Shown: positions 34,352-42,926 of the stretch, piece after piece
Layout of the letters: every line of letters begins with the position of its first letter
Position numbering within the stretch: the first letter of the stretch is position 1
The notes under the pieces: model-generated
Database searches by the model: none
What the model saw: only the letters and a program-made list of their open reading frames with translations
What the model was told of the DNA's origin: nothing
Source of the DNA: UBA4416 sp964543545
GTDB taxonomy: Bacteria > Bacteroidota > Bacteroidia > B-17B0 > Aurantibacillaceae
Assembly: GCA_964543545.1 (NCBI GenBank)
Contig: CAZIYT010000001.1
Span: forward strand, 1-64,000
DNA length: 64,000 nucleotides
Direction: 5' to 3'
Position numbers and translations under genes: made by a program

Positions 34352-36505
34352 CTAGAAGAATTTTCCTCTGTGGTCTTCGATATTTGCTTTTTCTCTTAAG
34401 GCATCGTACATTTCGTAATCTACGCGGCCATTAGCAGCTTGTTCCATTTCTTTTTGCTTGCCTTTGAAATCTCTTGGCAGGGCAGCTTCGTTTACTGCAT
34501 TGATGAATACAACAAACACACCGTTATCGCCTTTGATGACTTTGCTGAGAGCGCCGTTTTTCATGGCTGTAGCTGTACCGATCAGGGCATCCTCGCGGCC
34601 GATGGCCGGGATGTTATAAGAAGCAAATGTCAGGTTATCGGCTTTCTCTACGATCAGGTTCATCTTAGAAGCGATATCGTCGATAGACTTGGAAGCACCT
34701 GCTTTGCTGGTAAACTCAGCGATGAATTGCTCTGCTTTTTTATCGCGGATAGCTTTCTTCGTCACGTCTTCCCTTACTTCTTCCAGCGGAGCGATGCCTT
34801 TATCTTTAATGCTCACCAGGTTTGCGACGATGTAACGGTCTTTGAATTCGAATACTTCCGATACATCACCTTTTTTCGATTTGTAGATCCAGCGAACGAG
34901 GTCATTCGCGCCATCCAGACCCGGCAGGTTCTTATCGCTTTCCTTCACATCATCAGCAATACGCTTGTTCAGCTTCTCAGCCTCAACCGCTTTATTGAAT
35001 GCTTCCGTGTTTAAGTTTTTACCGGCAAAATCAGAAGCCAGTTTGTAATACTCTTTATTGGTTTCAGAGCTTGGAGCGATCAGCTTGGAGATCTGCGCCA
35101 CTGTATAGCTGTTGTGACGTGTTTTAGATACGCCTAATACTTCGATGATGTGGAAACCGAATTGTGTAGGCACTACGGAAATATTTCCTACAGTACCCAT
35201 TAAGCCTGCATTTTTGAATGGCTCAACAAAGCCTTTGTTCTCATCGAACCAGCCGTAATCACCGCCTTTATCGACTGAACCCAAATCGTCAGACATGGTT
35301 TTTACGAGTGTATCGAAGCTTACTTTTTTCTCTTTGAGGAGAACCGTTAAGCTGTCTGCAATACGCTTCGCCACTTCCGGCGTACGCTGTGTCTGTGTTT
35401 TCTGGCTTTGCAGGCCAATGAGGATGTGACGTACTTTTGCTGAATCCGCTACCGATTTGGTATCTGTCAGTTTATAGATCTTGATGAAAGTACCTTCTGT
35501 GTACGGACCGAATACGGTTCCTTTAGCTGCTGTGAAAACCGATGAATCGGAAATGATCATGTTCTTCTTGTTATAAGAAGAGATCATCACCTGTCCGCCT
35601 TCTGTTTCCTGGGAAATGTAAGACGAATCTTCTTTCGCTGTTTTGGTTTTGAAAATCTCCACAACATCCATGGCTTCTTTCTGAAGCGATTCGTAATCTT
35701 TATTGGAAGGCAACACATCGAAAGAGACGTACTCGATCTTGCGTGTTGTTTGTCCTACTTTATACATCGCTTTGTGCTTGTTATAGTAGTTGTTGATCTC
35801 TTCTTCCGATACTTTCACGGCAGAATCCGATACGCTGGCATAACGCTTCATCACGTAGCTGGTGTTCACCTGTTTGGTTTGACCAACAAAAGCATCTTTT
35901 GCTTCCGCAGAAGTAACATACATGCCTTTTTTGATGAGGGTATTGTATTTTTCAGCCGCGCGAACTTCGGAGATCGATGTTTCCAGCTGTTTCCAGAATT
36001 TGCTTTGCTCCGGGCTCATCTGCCCTACCCACTGGCCTAATTTTACCACATCGAGAGAACCGTCCGGTTTTGCAAAACCTTCGATAATCTTCCCGGTGTT
36101 CGGGTCGGTTACCTGCTGGATCACATACTGGTGAGGGTGTACCAACATCAGGTCATACAGCTCATCTGTAGATACGGAAACGCCCAGCTTGTTGTATTGC
36201 TTTTTATTCACACGCTCGTTGATCATTTCCTGCCATACCTGGTTCACGATCTGTTCTTTGGTCTGGTCGTTGATCTGAGCCTGTGGGTTATTTTGCTGGA
36301 TCTGTACGATCTGCTGCTCTACCTTCGTGTTAAAGGTGTTATAATCGATCTTATCACCGGCGATCTCACCCACCAGGGTATCATTACCCCCAAACAGGGC
36401 GCCGCCTGAGCCTAATAAACTCTCTAAAATAAAGATCACCAGGGCTAAACCAATAATACCAACGAGAAGCCCGGTTTTACTACGAATTTTTTCTAAAACA
36501 CTCAT
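34352..36505 (-). CDS. PpiD-like periplasmic folding chaperone/peptidyl-prolyl isomerase
   Basis: A 717-residue membrane-anchored foldase. One N-terminal transmembrane helix (about residues 12-30, GLLVGIIGLALVIFILESLL), a SurA/PpiD-like helical chaperone domain (about 45-330), a parvulin domain (about 345-455, with VRHILIG, DLGSVDKGGDYGWFDENKGFV and PTQFGFHIIEV), and a second helical region. It helps outer-membrane and periplasmic proteins fold. The frame is open from 36532, but the ATG at 36505 (MSVLEKIRSKTG) follows a perfect -7 box and matches the family start. It lies 61 bp downstream of the CoaX-LptC operon. Confidence 0.92.
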   Translation of the reverse strand: MSVLEKIRSKTGLLVGIIGLALVIFILESLLGSGGALFGGNDTLVGEIAGDKIDYNTFNTKVEQQIVQIQQNNPQAQINDQTKEQIVNQVWQEMINERVNKKQYNKLGVSVSTDELYDLMLVHPHQYVIQQVTDPNTGKIIEGFAKPDGSLDVVKLGQWVGQMSPEQSKFWKQLETSISEVRAAEKYNTLIKKGMYVTSAEAKDAFVGQTKQVNTSYVMKRYASVSDSAVKVSEEEINNYYNKHKAMYKVGQTTRKIEYVSFDVLPSNKDYESLQKEAMDVVEIFKTKTAKEDSSYISQETEGGQVMISSYNKKNMIISDSSVFTAAKGTVFGPYTEGTFIKIYKLTDTKSVADSAKVRHILIGLQSQKTQTQRTPEVAKRIADSLTVLLKEKKVSFDTLVKTMSDDLGSVDKGGDYGWFDENKGFVEPFKNAGLMGTVGNISVVPTQFGFHIIEVLGVSKTRHNSYTVAQISKLIAPSSETNKEYYKLASDFAGKNLNTEAFNKAVEAEKLNKRIADDVKESDKNLPGLDGANDLVRWIYKSKKGDVSEVFEFKDRYIVANLVSIKDKGIAPLEEVREDVTKKAIRDKKAEQFIAEFTSKAGASKSIDDIASKMNLIVEKADNLTFASYNIPAIGREDALIGTATAMKNGALSKVIKGDNGVFVVFINAVNEAALPRDFKGKQKEMEQAANGRVDYEMYDALREKANIEDHRGKFF

Positions 36506-36529
36506 GTTTATAATTAAATTTAAGGAATG

Positions 36530-36537
36530 CAAAGATA
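36530..36537 (-). promoter_or_regulatory. Putative -7 box for the PpiD-like gene
   Basis: On the minus strand this reads TATCTTTG, a perfect TAnnTTTG match, 24 bp before the ATG at 36505. No clear TTG is seen at -33. Confidence 0.5.
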
Positions 36538-36566
36538 AAATTATTGCCGAATAACGGAAAATTATT

Positions 36567-37895
36567 TTAGATTAATTTTCCCGCCAGCGTAGCGGCCTGG
36601 AGCCTGATTTCGGGTACAGCCGTACTTTCCCATAAAACCCCTTTCAGAGGAGGGCCGAGGGTAAAGAATCCCTCCGATAATTCGCCGTTTTCGGGCGCTT
36701 TGAGGCCGTAAGACAAGGCATGCCCCTCAATTAAACCACTCTGGATCAGTTGCTTAACTAAAGGCGAGCTTAATTTATTGAAGTCCGGTTCGGGACCGGT
36801 GCAATTGAGGATCACATCCGTTTCGAGGCTGGTTTCCGTCCCTTTCTCGTTTTTATAAAACAGCCGGAAACCATCCTTTGCAGTTGTATCGATCCGGTAG
36901 ATCCTGCCCCTGAGCACTGATAAATTCCCGGCATGGATGGCCCGGTTGATTACCGCCATGCTTTCCGATGGTGCCCGGTGCCTGGCTACACCCCATTTAT
37001 GGCGCAAATGCCTGAGAAAACGCCTCTGATCCTCGGTAGAAAAACGGAGCCAGAGCCTTTGCACATGAGGCCTTAGTGCGTCGATCACCCCATAAGGATC
37101 CCGGCCTTCCTGCTTCGCCTTTTTCAGCTCCTGTTTCACCAGGGCAAACACCTGTAACAGATCGTAGTCCTTTTCCGGGTCGATGTAAGCAAGCGGGGCA
37201 GCTGCCTGCTGAACATGAGCCTGTGGCAAATAGCCATGCGGCGAGAGGATGCTGAGCCTGCCGCTGTAATTCCGTTGTGCTAAAGCCAGCACCATATCGA
37301 TCATGGTGAGGCCGGCACCAATAATGGTGATGTGGCCTTTTGCCAGGACAGCTTCCTGCAAAACACTCTGGGCAAAGGCATTCTGAAAATAGTAAGGGGA
37401 GGCCGTGAAGCTGGTGCTTTGCGAGCGCGGATGCCCGGGCAGAAAATTGCCGATGGCCAGCACCACGCGTGAAGCCTCATGGCTCTCTGCCGCTTTGATG
37501 GTAAACCCCTGCTCATGGCGTGCCACAGATGTCACTTCTTCTGCGATCTGCACAATGTCCACCAGGGGATTCTGCTGCTTTAAGCGTTCAAAGGTATGGC
37601 TCACGTAAAGCCCGTAGATCCTACGCGGAACAAAATCACTGCCCCTGTAGGGATAATTCCCGGCCTGCAGCCAATCCGTGAAATGGCCGGGCACATCTGC
37701 AAACACCGACATGTTGGAAGCCCTGACATTGAGCAGGTGCACATCTTCCGTGGTGGAATACGCCAGGCCCTTACAAAACAGGTTATCCCGGTCGAACCAG
37801 AGGATGCGCAAAGGAGCTGTTGCCTGCCGTAAACAATGGATGACCACGAAAGCTCCGCTGACACCTCCACCGACTATGGCAAGCCCTGCTGTCAT
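36567..37895 (-). CDS. FAD/NAD(P)-binding oxidoreductase-like protein
   Basis: A 442-residue cytoplasmic protein of the NAD_binding_9 type. It has the N-terminal dinucleotide motif VGGGVSGAFVVIH (about 8-20), the GLAYSTTEDVHLLNVRASNMSVFAD signature (read in parts, about 47-71), and a second GxGxT-like segment IIGAGLTMIDMVLALA (about 190-205). The reaction is unknown; family members are linked to siderophore or natural-product chemistry and to N-hydroxylation-like flavoproteins. It overlaps the small membrane protein gene by 4 bp and so belongs to the operon from coaX (40907). Confidence 0.85.
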   Translation of the reverse strand: MTAGLAIVGGGVSGAFVVIHCLRQATAPLRILWFDRDNLFCKGLAYSTTEDVHLLNVRASNMSVFADVPGHFTDWLQAGNYPYRGSDFVPRRIYGLYVSHTFERLKQQNPLVDIVQIAEEVTSVARHEQGFTIKAAESHEASRVVLAIGNFLPGHPRSQSTSFTASPYYFQNAFAQSVLQEAVLAKGHITIIGAGLTMIDMVLALAQRNYSGRLSILSPHGYLPQAHVQQAAAPLAYIDPEKDYDLLQVFALVKQELKKAKQEGRDPYGVIDALRPHVQRLWLRFSTEDQRRFLRHLRHKWGVARHRAPSESMAVINRAIHAGNLSVLRGRIYRIDTTAKDGFRLFYKNEKGTETSLETDVILNCTGPEPDFNKLSSPLVKQLIQSGLIEGHALSYGLKAPENGELSEGFFTLGPPLKGVLWESTAVPEIRLQAATLAGKLI

Positions 37896-38101
37896 TTACG
37901 CGGTGGCGCCTGTTGGCGTTTTTCCTGGTTCACGCGCTGATACCGGCGCGTCAGGTACATGATGGAGGAAATCACGAAGAACGCCACAAAATACAGGGCG
38001 CTGTCCGAGTCTTTGATAATGAGGAAATATACCGCAGCACCTGCTCCGATAATAGCTCCGGCGAGCCAGATAAGCTCCATGATCCTGAAAAATTTATTCA
38101 T
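37892..38101 (-). CDS. Small two-helix membrane protein
   Basis: A 69-residue protein with two transmembrane helices (about 8-28, ELIWLAGAIIGAGAAVYFLII; and 33-50, SALYFVAFFVISSIMYL, read in parts) and a short basic tail. It lies 7 bp after lptC and overlaps the FAD/NAD protein gene by 4 bp. No family is recognised. The position suggests a role tied to envelope assembly. Confidence 0.75.
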   Translation of the reverse strand: MNKFFRIMELIWLAGAIIGAGAAVYFLIIKDSDSALYFVAFFVISSIMYLTRRYQRVNQEKRQQAPPRK

Positions 38102-38108
38102 CTTAACA

Positions 38109-38675
38109 TTATAAGGCGTTGTCTTCTATCTTTAAGATCCCGGTAATTTCGAGGATCTCATATTGTGTAAAATCCTGGTTCGACCGGAGGCCCTTTCCCA
38201 TGATGATCTCTTTGGCTGTGGTGATTTTGACAAACACGTCGGAGGTGATCTGCTTCGTGTTTTCGTCCCACACCAGGTGCTCCGTATTTAATTTTTCACC
38301 GGTGGCATTCACCACCTCCACATCGTACTTGGCTTCCATGCGCCTGCTCGTTTCGTAGCGTATGCCGTAATTAGCCTTCAGCGTCGTGCTCTGCTTCCCC
38401 TTATCATCGAAGAAGGATACGAACAAGCCCTTAGGCATAATGGTCATCGGCTCTTTCGTGCCTTTGTCATACATGATCATTTGCGGGGCTTCCAGCCTGA
38501 TCTTCAGTAACGTGGAATCGGTATAGAGCATGGTGATGTCCTTACCCGTTTGCGAAGGCATGATCTTTTTTTCTCCCATGGCCATCACCTCGCTGCGGTC
38601 GGTTTCGCAGGATGCCAGCAACAGCATAAACATGGCCATGCCGGCAAGCATATACGGATGTCTGGAGAATAGCAT
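38109..38675 (-). CDS. lptC: LPS export ABC transporter periplasmic protein LptC
   Basis: A 188-residue LptC-type protein that relays lipopolysaccharide from the LptB2FG transporter to LptA. Residues 1-20 form a hydrophobic anchor ending LLLASC, so it may be a lipoprotein, as is common in Bacteroidota. The body is the repeated beta-strand jelly roll seen in LptC/LptA: LEAPQMIMYDKG, TTLKANYGIRYETSRRMEAKYDVEVVN (read in parts), NTEHLVWDENTKQITSD. The frame is open upstream to 38795 but would overlap the barrel gene; 38675 gives the proper signal. Confidence 0.85.
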   Translation of the reverse strand: MLFSRHPYMLAGMAMFMLLLASCETDRSEVMAMGEKKIMPSQTGKDITMLYTDSTLLKIRLEAPQMIMYDKGTKEPMTIMPKGLFVSFFDDKGKQSTTLKANYGIRYETSRRMEAKYDVEVVNATGEKLNTEHLVWDENTKQITSDVFVKITTAKEIIMGKGLRSNQDFTQYEILEITGILKIEDNAL

Positions 38676-38685
38676 GACGGTAAAA

Positions 38686-40161
38686 TTAATCGTATTTAGG
38701 CCTGATGAACCAGCGGTTGTTAAATGTAAAGCCAAGGATGATCCTCGCATATTGCTCCTGCAACAAATTATTGCTGGTAGTACCGAGCTTGCCAAACTGT
38801 GCTGTAATGTTTACCACAGCGCGGTCGGAGGCACGGCCCAGGCCTACAGGCAATCCGAGGCCAGCCGTCACATACAGGTTCGTTACCGGCGTATTTTTCA
38901 GATCGAGGTAGCCATTGGTATAGCCTACTCCCAGGCGGTACTGAACACGTTTCAGATAGGAGTTGAAGGCGAGACCATTCGGCATATAATTAAGGCCTGC
39001 CGATACGCGGTAGCTGTTCTGAAAGTTGGAGTTACTTTCCCCGAAGCTCTTATAGGCGCTCCAATTTGTGGTAGCCGCATCCAACAGCACGTTGAGGCGC
39101 TCTCCTTTTTTGAAAGAAAGGCCGAAGCCCATTTCCAGCGGAAGCTGAATGCTGCCCTTCACACCCTGCGAGTTTAAGATCGTGTCTTTCGGAGTTTCCC
39201 CACCAACATCGTTCAACGCATAGGTATAGATGATGTTATTTTGTTTGGCCATCACACCCGATGGAATGCCTGCAAAGAAGCCGAAGCCGATCTTCACTTT
39301 TTCATTCATCTGGATGCGCTTGCCCTGCTTGAGCGTATCCTTGCCATGGTAGCGGGCCGAGTCGATCGTGAAATGCGTTTGAAGGCCTACGCTGAAAATA
39401 AAATCGTTGACCTGCACCGAGCGCTCGCGCTTGGAATTGAAATACGTAATAGAGCCCGGATAGATAACCCGCGTAGTTTGGTTGATGGTGCCAAAGAGGT
39501 AAGCTCCGCTGGCCCCCAATGATAATTCGGATAAGAGCTCGCGACCGAACTTAATACGCTTGTACCTGGCCGTTTCCTGGTATTTTACAAGTGTATCGCG
39601 GAAGGGCGAGCGAAGGAATTTCAGTAACTGTTTTTTGAAAGGCTTCTGCCCGATGGCTACGAAAGCCTTGTTGAGCCCACCTTCCCCGTCAAACTGGTAA
39701 TTGAGGGTGCCGATGTTGCTAACCTCTTCGGTTGAGTTAATCTTGTATCCTACCGAACTGTAGGGCATGATGCCGAAAGCTGCGCCACCGGCCTTACCCA
39801 GGGGAAAGCCCAGGGAAGCATAGGAAAAATTGACATTACGTTTATTCAACGAAGTTCCCGCATTGCTGATCTTGGTAAACTGTGCCTGTCCGCCCAGCTC
39901 GAGTGTCGCAAACCGCAGACCCGCCAGCCCTGCCGGGTTGGCCTGGTTAATGAATACAGGCGTGGTGGTACTATCGAGGTGGTAGGCAATGAACGAACCG
40001 CCCATAGCGGACGGTGTGGCAAAGGTAGAGAGGTTGAGCTCTCCCAGTCCGTAGCGGGAGTAAGGGCTTGAGGTAAGGATCTGAGCCCGGGAAGCCTGGG
40101 AAATACATACCGTGGCGACACACAACAAAAAAAGATGAAAGAAGGAAAAATGTTTCTTCAC
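38686..40161 (-). CDS. Outer-membrane beta-barrel protein of unknown function
   Basis: A 491-residue exported protein. Signal peptide to about residue 26 (ASRAQ), then SSPYSRYGLGEL and MGGSFIAYHL...NQANPAGLAGL, motifs typical of the Bacteroidota FadL/OmpP1-like barrel beside lptC. The rest is a ladder of amphipathic beta strands ending in a Phe/Tyr-rich strand (IILGFTFNNRWFI). The neighbours coaX (4-bp overlap) and lptC (10-bp gap) are the usual partners, so a role in outer-membrane or LPS biogenesis is inferred. Confidence 0.82.
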   Translation of the reverse strand: MKKHFSFFHLFLLCVATVCISQASRAQILTSSPYSRYGLGELNLSTFATPSAMGGSFIAYHLDSTTTPVFINQANPAGLAGLRFATLELGGQAQFTKISNAGTSLNKRNVNFSYASLGFPLGKAGGAAFGIMPYSSVGYKINSTEEVSNIGTLNYQFDGEGGLNKAFVAIGQKPFKKQLLKFLRSPFRDTLVKYQETARYKRIKFGRELLSELSLGASGAYLFGTINQTTRVIYPGSITYFNSKRERSVQVNDFIFSVGLQTHFTIDSARYHGKDTLKQGKRIQMNEKVKIGFGFFAGIPSGVMAKQNNIIYTYALNDVGGETPKDTILNSQGVKGSIQLPLEMGFGLSFKKGERLNVLLDAATTNWSAYKSFGESNSNFQNSYRVSAGLNYMPNGLAFNSYLKRVQYRLGVGYTNGYLDLKNTPVTNLYVTAGLGLPVGLGRASDRAVVNITAQFGKLGTTSNNLLQEQYARIILGFTFNNRWFIRPKYD

Positions 40162-40907
40162 GGTAATGGATTAGTGCAATTTAAACTATGATTAAGCCCT
40201 TTTAAAACTAAATTCTGGTGGGTAAAGATGCTACTTTTTAATTGTTTTGCCAAGTATTCACTGTCGCCCCCGCTTATAACGGCAATCAGGCCGGGGTATT
40301 GTTCCCTGTACCCGGCAATGATACCCTCTATTTCGGCAAGGCTGCCGGCAATGACGCCGCTCAGGATGGAATGGCGCGTATCGCGCCCGATCAGCTCTAC
40401 CGTTTCAGCCCCAGGCTCTATCAGCGGAAGCTTGCCGGTGTACTGGTGAAGGGCTTTGAAGCGCATGGCCAGTCCCGGGGAAATGCCGCCGCCGAGGTAT
40501 TGGTTGGCCGCATTGGTAAAATTATATTTAATGCAGGTGCCCGCATCTATCACCAGCACATCGGCATTCGGGTACAGAACATAAGCGCCGATACTGGCGG
40601 CCAGCCTGTCGGAGCCGAGCGTAGAAGCAGATTGGTATAAATTTTCGAGCGGGATTTTCGTCGTGGAAGAAAAGAGGTATACCGGGAATAAGGTGCTGAG
40701 TTTATCGGCCAGGCGTTCGGTATCGTTTACCACGCTGCCGATCATCGCGGCGCGGGCCTGGCGGATAAAATCAATATCGTTCCATACCTCGTCCTGGGTG
40801 CCAAAGTATTTCAGCTCCGCGATCCGGTCGCCGTCGAACAGTGCGGCTTTGACGCGCGTATTTCCTATGTCTAAAACTAAATTCAAAGGGATTATAAAAG
40901 TAACCAA
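40158..40907 (-). CDS. coaX: Type III pantothenate kinase
   Basis: A 249-residue pantothenate kinase (first step of coenzyme A synthesis; ATP + pantothenate to 4'-phosphopantothenate). Family motifs are present: DIGNT near residue 13 (phosphate 1), IDAGTCIKYN (about 120-129, phosphate 2), GGGISPGLAMRFKALH with TGKLP, and ISGGD. Type III kinases need a monovalent cation and resist feedback by CoA. It is the first gene of a five-gene minus-strand operon reaching 36567. Confidence 0.94.
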   Translation of the reverse strand: MVTFIIPLNLVLDIGNTRVKAALFDGDRIAELKYFGTQDEVWNDIDFIRQARAAMIGSVVNDTERLADKLSTLFPVYLFSSTTKIPLENLYQSASTLGSDRLAASIGAYVLYPNADVLVIDAGTCIKYNFTNAANQYLGGGISPGLAMRFKALHQYTGKLPLIEPGAETVELIGRDTRHSILSGVIAGSLAEIEGIIAGYREQYPGLIAVISGGDSEYLAKQLKSSIFTHQNLVLKGLNHSLNCTNPLP

Positions 40908-40948
40908 ATCCCGCTTCCGAATTTGGATTTAGGATTTTTTAATATTTG

Positions 40949-40980
40949 TTTGGCGGATTCAGAAATTTCTATTATTTTTG
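40949..40980 (+). promoter_or_regulatory. Promoter of tRNA-Phe
   Basis: TTTG at 40949-40952, a 20-bp spacer, then TATTTTTG at 40973-40980, a perfect match to the Bacteroidota TTTG-N20-TAnnTTTG form. The mature tRNA begins 14 bp later. Confidence 0.65.
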
Positions 40981-40994
40981 CTGCCCATTAAGTT

Positions 40995-41067
<73 letters not shown>

Positions 41068-41072
41068 CAAAC

Positions 41073-41103
41073 AAAAAGCCCCTGCAAATGCAAGGGCTTT
41101 TTT
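41073..41103 (+). terminator. Terminator of tRNA-Phe
   Basis: Hairpin AAAAAGCCC ... GGGCTTTTTT with an inner TGC/GCA pairing and AAAT loop, 6 bp after the tRNA. It also faces the convergent methyltransferase gene (stop at 41105). Confidence 0.9.
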
Positions 41104-41104
41104 A

Positions 41105-41923
41105 TTACTTACAAGCGGCAATCATGATATGAGGACTAAGACCTAAAACAGAAGGTTCCTTTTCCATGAAAGCAATGAGCTGCTTAAGATTAGACCAACG
41201 CGAAGCATCGCCCCGGCTTTTGAAATAATCTTTTTCCAACCAGACACAGGTTTCCACACCGATGAGATCCATGCACCTGAAACCGGCATGTTCAACTTCC
41301 GAACGTAATTCGTCAGGCTTATGAAAATAGGCTTCCGGCAACATGCCCGGCCAGTCATGTGGTGGGTTATGAAACCCACTGCCAAGCTCTTCAAGGCACA
41401 TCTCAAATATCCCCGGCTCGTAAAGCATGCCGTTAAATAAGCTTGCAAATGTAGAAGCCGTAAAGTTAATGGCAAAGCCGAGCAGTATGCCTCCCGGCTT
41501 CAAAACACGCCTGGCTTCGTAGAGAGCTTTCAACCTATGACTTTCTTCCTGCAAATGATACAGCGGCCCATGCAAAATAACCAGATCCGCCAGCTCATTT
41601 AATATGTTCAGGTTTTGTGCTTCGCCTAAGTGACAATGAAAAAAATTGTGTTTTGAAGCTTTCTTCCTCGCCAAATCGACGTGCTTTTGTAACGGATCAA
41701 CCAGGTGAACGGTATGCCCTAAACCGGCAAGCCATGTTGAATAATGGCCGGTTCCTCCGCCTACATCGATTATAGTAGAATTGTGCTTCAGCAAATAACG
41801 CAGGATCAGCTCCTGATTTCTTTCAAATTCCAAAGGACCCAGGCCTTGCTTAAGCCGGTGTTCTTCATTGGCTGAATGATAAAACAACTCGATCGAGCTG
41901 TTGATTAAACGTGATGATTTCAT
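41105..41923 (-). CDS. SAM-dependent class I methyltransferase
   Basis: A 272-residue methyltransferase. Motif I IIDVGGGTGHYS (about 43-54) binds S-adenosylmethionine, an acidic VDPLQKH follows (motif II), LADLVILHGPLYHL is motif III/IV, and RRVLKPGGILLGFA is the post-motif strand. Substrate unknown. The frame is open to 41974, but the ATG at 41923 (MKSSRLINSSIELFY) is chosen because the upstream part is hydrophobic read-through. It is convergent with tRNA-Phe. Confidence 0.9.
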   Translation of the reverse strand: MKSSRLINSSIELFYHSANEEHRLKQGLGPLEFERNQELILRYLLKHNSTIIDVGGGTGHYSTWLAGLGHTVHLVDPLQKHVDLARKKASKHNFFHCHLGEAQNLNILNELADLVILHGPLYHLQEESHRLKALYEARRVLKPGGILLGFAINFTASTFASLFNGMLYEPGIFEMCLEELGSGFHNPPHDWPGMLPEAYFHKPDELRSEVEHAGFRCMDLIGVETCVWLEKDYFKSRGDASRWSNLKQLIAFMEKEPSVLGLSPHIMIAACK

Positions 41924-42178
41924 GAGAATCTCAATAAATGTAAATAGTAAAAAATAGGGGAATAACAAAGGCACGGAACGATTGATCCGCAGCCTGTTTT
42001 ACTTTTTATTTATTAAGAGATTGTAATGGGATAAAATTAATCATTCTTCATGCCATTGCCTAAAATTTCAGCCGGTAATATGAGGCCTTGAGAAGCAGTT
42101 CTAAAAAATTAAAGGCTTCAGGCAGAACTCAGAATCAGCCCGATATTTCCTCATTGCAATACAAGGAGATGAAGCCCG

Positions 42179-42700
42179 CTATTTGCTGATCAATGATTTG
42201 GTGCAATTGCAAGGATGTTCTTTGGCATAAGCCTCGCTGACGCAACCATCAAGATCTCTGCAACTCCAGTAATAATGACCCTCCGCTTTTTTCAATCGTG
42301 GATAACAACTTTGCTCTCCTTCACACATAAAATACGTATTCAAGGCTTTATATTCTTCCTCCCCGGTATTTTCAATAATTAAGCTGGTGCCCCTGAGGCT
42401 TAGCCACCGCACCAGGGCTTTATTGGATGACTTCGCCTTAAACACCACTGCGTAAAATTTCTTCTGATCAAAATCTATTGTATCAATATAGACAGAATCA
42501 AAAGACAGCTTGCCTTTTGACATATAATGATTCATCGTGCTTAGCAGCTTATCTTTGTCAAGTTCAATTGTGATGCGACCGGATTTATCGACTTCTCCAA
42601 TAAGCAGGGCCTCTTCAAGAGCATAAAAAGCAGGTGCCGGTTCCTGGGCAATTAAAATTGAATTACACACAATTAAAATAAGCGTTATTATTTTTTTCAT
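42179..42700 (-). CDS. Exported cysteine-containing protein of unknown function
   Basis: A 173-residue protein with a signal peptide (MKKIITLILIVCNSILIAQ). The C-terminal 50 residues hold six or more cysteines (CEGEQSC, WSCRDLDGC, HPCNC), consistent with disulfides in an exported domain. No family is recognised. The frame is open to 42739, but the ATG at 42700 starts the signal peptide. The spacers on both sides (255 and 226 bp) hold nothing clear apart from a small hairpin, AAAAGCCT/AGGCTTTT, at 42833-42857. Confidence 0.7.
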   Translation of the reverse strand: MKKIITLILIVCNSILIAQEPAPAFYALEEALLIGEVDKSGRITIELDKDKLLSTMNHYMSKGKLSFDSVYIDTIDFDQKKFYAVVFKAKSSNKALVRWLSLRGTSLIIENTGEEEYKALNTYFMCEGEQSCYPRLKKAEGHYYWSCRDLDGCVSEAYAKEHPCNCTKSLISK

Positions 42701-42926
42701 TTCGTAGCAGAGATTAGAACAGGTAATGCCAAAACGCAAAAAGAAGCGTTATATTATCCGTTGGTTACATCTTTTAATCGTTCCATTCTATCTTCTAAGC
42801 ACTTCGATAGTCTTTCCGTATAGCCCACACAAAAAAGCCTGGCAATGCAAGGCTTTTGGTATTCCCTAGAAATCATCATAAAGTTCCGTAAATTCCGCTG
42901 ATCAAAAACGAAAGTGTTCCTCTGAC

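Noticed and set aside
42760..42857. Possible decayed tRNA (TTCGAT, CCCACACA and hairpin AAAAGCCT/AGGCTTTT)
   Set aside because: The 3' region faintly resembles the tRNA-Phe end plus terminator, but no anticodon arm or D arm can be drawn, so it is not called.
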